From Oceanospirillaceae bacterium UBA2001 (GTDB taxonomy: Bacteria; Pseudomonadota; Gammaproteobacteria; Pseudomonadales; Balneatricaceae), in NCBI GenBank assembly GCA_002335115.1, contig DDCR01000006.1:1-6643 (forward strand): 6,643 nt of DNA. Direction: 5' to 3'. Made by a program: the position numbers and the translations under genes. Below, piece after piece: positions 5,269 through 6,643 of the stretch (position 1 is the first letter of the stretch; each line of letters opens with the position of its first letter). The notes under the pieces were generated by a model. It did not search any database, had not been told where the DNA came from, and worked only from the letters and a program-made list of their open reading frames with translations.

Positions 5269-6273
5269 TTAGTTTAAAGATTTTTTGATTAAGTTCGCGG
5301 CTTGAACACCAACCCATTGGGTCCATACATCTTCATGATTCACAAGGAACTCAATTGCTGCATCTTCACCACCAGCTTGATTATCAGCCATGTACACTAA
5401 CATTGCACCCATGGCGGCTGCAGGGTACTCGCGTCCCTTAATGTATGCAGCAGCTTTAGGGTCATTGTTCTTCATGAACGAATCCGTAGCAATGGTGTTG
5501 ATTTCTGACACACTCCAAGAAGTTGGCTGTGGGTCGGCACACTCAGCTTGTGTAGTACAAGCAAGCCAGTCATCCATACCTTGGAACGGCACACCAAAGT
5601 CAAGCATTTGCATATTGTACTTGCCCATCATCGCTGTTGGAGACCAGTAATAACCAAAGTAGTCATCGCCTCGTTGAACAGCCTTGGCCATCGCTCCGTC
5701 AAGACCTGCAGCAGAACCTGGATCAACTAAAACCCAACCTTTAGCTTCCATGTCGAAGGCAGTGAATAGATTGTTATTGATTTGCTGACAACCCCAACCT
5801 GCAGGACAACCCACGAAGGCACCTTTAGTAGGATCTTCGTTGTATGGGAACAAATCTGGGCGCTCGATCACGTCTAGTACAGTTTTGATTTCTGGATGAT
5901 TCTCTAATGTATAGCTGGGTACAACCCAACCTTCACCAGCACCTAAAATCGGCTTTGGATTCATCTTATGTAAGCTACCCGATGCAATGGCAGCTTTCAG
6001 AGGAACATCCACAGATTGTGTCCACAATTCAGGTGCAATATCAGGCACACCTTTAGTGTCCATAGAAGCGAAAGTAGTTAGCGTTGCACCTGGAACCAAT
6101 TCCACGGTGCAGCCATAACCTTCTTCAAGGATGATTTTGTCTACGTTAGCCATAAATTCAGCAGAGGCCCAGTTCATCTCTGCAATAGTTACGTCTCCAC
6201 AGGCTGCTACTGCGCCTTGTGACATCGCAGCTGCAACACCAGCAGCGGCCAAACCTTTAACAAGCTTATTCAT
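5269..6273 (-). CDS. Periplasmic glycine betaine/choline/carnitine-class substrate-binding protein
   Basis: This is the secreted receptor of the importer (OpuAC-type fold). The 334-residue precursor starts MNKLVKGLAAAGVAAAMSQG with a Sec signal peptide; cleavage is likely after AVA (21-23). VAAC at 22-25 resembles a lipobox, but the nearby cysteine pairs make C25 a likely disulfide partner instead. Family features are VTIAEMNWASAEFMANVDKI near the mature start, PDIAPELWTQSVDVPL (78-93), VGCPAGWGCQQ (154-164) and DDYFGYYWSP (203-212). W35, W84 and Y209/W210 are candidates for an aromatic cage around a quaternary ammonium group. Six cysteines fall into apparent pairs (25/56, 156/162, 239/245). 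The ATG at 6271-6273 has GGAG (6280-6283) 6 nt upstream; an upstream TTG at 6339 would bury the signal peptide and is rejected. First gene of the operon; the exact ligand is not determined. Confidence 0.92.
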   Translation of the reverse strand: MNKLVKGLAAAGVAAAMSQGAVAACGDVTIAEMNWASAEFMANVDKIILEEGYGCTVELVPGATLTTFASMDTKGVPDIAPELWTQSVDVPLKAAIASGSLHKMNPKPILGAGEGWVVPSYTLENHPEIKTVLDVIERPDLFPYNEDPTKGAFVGCPAGWGCQQINNNLFTAFDMEAKGWVLVDPGSAAGLDGAMAKAVQRGDDYFGYYWSPTAMMGKYNMQMLDFGVPFQGMDDWLACTTQAECADPQPTSWSVSEINTIATDSFMKNNDPKAAAYIKGREYPAAAMGAMLVYMADNQAGGEDAAIEFLVNHEDVWTQWVGVQAANLIKKSLN

Positions 6274-6312
6274 GTAAAACTCCATTCTTATAATTAATTC
6301 GGGTTTATCTTC

Positions 6313-6387
6313 AAGCGGCACTAAAAAGTAACAAAACAAAACAACATTGACAAGGCATTAACCCTGTTAAAAGTGCCGATGCCGCTT
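6313..6387. repeat. Inverted repeat flanking the binding-protein promoter region
   Basis: AAGCGGCACT (6313-6322) recurs inverted as AGTGCCG (6372-6378) and again as GCCGCTT (6381-6387), so the right side carries two overlapping versions of the arm. Between them lies TTAAC-CCT-GTTAA (6358-6370), itself a short hairpin or dyad framed by GGCA and TGCC. Related GCGGC pieces occur at 6402-6407 and 6475-6480. The elements could be operator half-sites or leader RNA structure; the sequence does not decide. Confidence 0.4.
6325..6353 (-). promoter_or_regulatory. Candidate promoter of the ABC transporter operon
   Basis: On the minus strand TTGTCA (6348-6353, five of six consensus bases) is followed after exactly 17 nt by TACTTT (6325-6330), a poor -10. 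The start would be near 6318, giving a leader of about 45 nt. An alternative is TATATC (6391-6396) as -10, whose -35 position would fall inside the dyad site at 6412-6437. TATAAG close to the ATG would leave almost no leader. None is strong, which would fit a regulated promoter. Confidence 0.35.
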
Positions 6388-6411
6388 ACAGATATATGTA
6401 CGCCGCTATGA

Positions 6412-6437
6412 GTTTACTTTGGTAGACCCAAGTAAAC
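6412..6437. promoter_or_regulatory. 26-bp dyad operator candidate, copy B (ABC operon)
   Basis: The arms GTTTACTT (6412-6419) and AAGTAAAC (6430-6437) are perfect inverted copies; the inner GGT/ACC (6421-6423 and 6426-6428) is also symmetric, leaving AG at the centre. It lies 138 bp before the binding-protein ATG. As a hairpin it has no following T-run on either strand, so a DNA-binding site is favoured over a terminator. It shares its centre, its length and 20 of 26 bases with the site at 1793-1818. Its core, TTGGTAGACC, resembles GntR/FCD-type operators. Confidence 0.57.
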
Positions 6438-6524
6438 AACCTACTAGGCATTATTATTCTGCACAACCTAAAAAAGCGGCGCTAGCTAAACCGATGTTAT
6501 TTTTAGTTCATAAAAGAGTCAGAA

Positions 6525-6632
6525 TTGATTATCGATGCATTCAATAAGCAGCAATTCCAGTCTTTAACCGACAGTATAGGCAAAGCCAACCTCGAAAAAA
6601 TACTAAAAATCGCCAGCAGCAAGACTCCTTAG
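6525..6632 (+). CDS. Possible 35-residue small ORF or C-terminal gene remnant
   Basis: The frame reads IIDAFNKQQFQSLTDSIGKA and then NLEKILKIASSKTP before TAG 6630-6632. It looks like a natural helical, soluble polypeptide, but no family is recognised. A TTG at 6525-6527 preceded at 6 nt by AAAAGAG could start it; the same frame is closed by TAG at 6504. Another plus frame is open from 6371 to about 6550, so this could be the tail of a decayed gene joined by a frameshift. The end of the ORF overlaps a small hairpin, AAGACT-CCTT-AGTCTT (6621-6636). The window ends just after it. Confidence 0.27.
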   Translation: MIIDAFNKQQFQSLTDSIGKANLEKILKIASSKTP

Positions 6633-6643
6633 TCTTAGTCTTA

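Noticed and set aside
6274..6339. Longer binding-protein start at a TTG (6339)
   Set aside because: It would place 22 charged and mixed residues before an obvious signal peptide, and GGAG precedes the ATG at 6273.
6412..6437. Reading the dyad as a transcription terminator
   Set aside because: No T-run follows on either strand, and the same symmetric pattern occurs upstream of the CoA-transferase, which favours a DNA-binding site.
6408..6482. ATG frame with a hydrophobic tail (LLGIIILHNLKKRR) broken by TAG at 6423
   Set aside because: The stop falls after five codons, no ribosome site is visible, and the frame crosses the dyad site; it is best read as chance.

Overview
The window looks like chromosomal DNA of a Gram-negative, probably marine, gammaproteobacterium. 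Three things suggest this: the start of a sodium-pump oxaloacetate decarboxylase operon (oadG-oadA), a periplasmic quaternary-amine uptake system with an exported binding protein, and moderate to low GC with AT-rich intergenic stretches. The genus is not identifiable from the sequence alone. There is no tRNA, rRNA, CRISPR array, insertion sequence or phage gene in the window.

Layout. Positions 1-523 (minus strand) hold the 5' part of oadA, cut by the window edge, and the complete small subunit gene oadG, with a candidate promoter near 657-684. Positions 524-1161 are a long gap that contains inverted repeats and one possible 43-codon small ORF. Positions 1162-1593 (plus) encode a zinc-binding GFA/CENP-V-fold protein. 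Positions 1594-1921 are an AT-rich regulatory gap. Positions 1922-3202 (plus) encode a family III (CaiB/BaiF) CoA-transferase. It converges, across a two-way terminator at 3217-3245, on a three-gene minus-strand operon. In transcription order this operon is a periplasmic substrate-binding protein (6273 to 5269), a strong hairpin terminator inside the operon (5222-5254), a ProW-type permease (5192 to 4302) and a ProV-type ATPase (4309 to 3263). Positions 6274-6643 are the upstream control region of the operon plus a possible 35-codon ORF.

How the genes may work together. The ABC genes form a glycine betaine/choline/carnitine-class importer of the ProU/OpuA type. The main new observation is a 26-bp dyad-symmetric site that occurs twice, 103 bp before the CoA-transferase start (1793-1818) and 138 bp before the binding-protein start (6412-6437). 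The copies agree at 20 of 26 positions and share the same centre. One arm difference is compensated on the other arm, so symmetry is kept. This suggests that one regulator controls both units, and that the CoA-transferase acts on the solute imported by the transporter, or on its breakdown product. A carnitine-, butyrobetaine- or DMSP-like compound is possible but unproven. On this reading the system is catabolic uptake plus CoA activation rather than simple osmoprotection.

Expression of the transporter appears to be graded. The binding protein has an ATG with a good ribosome site. The hairpin follows it, and then come GTG-started permease and ATPase genes that overlap by 8 nt. This would make much more binding protein than membrane complex.
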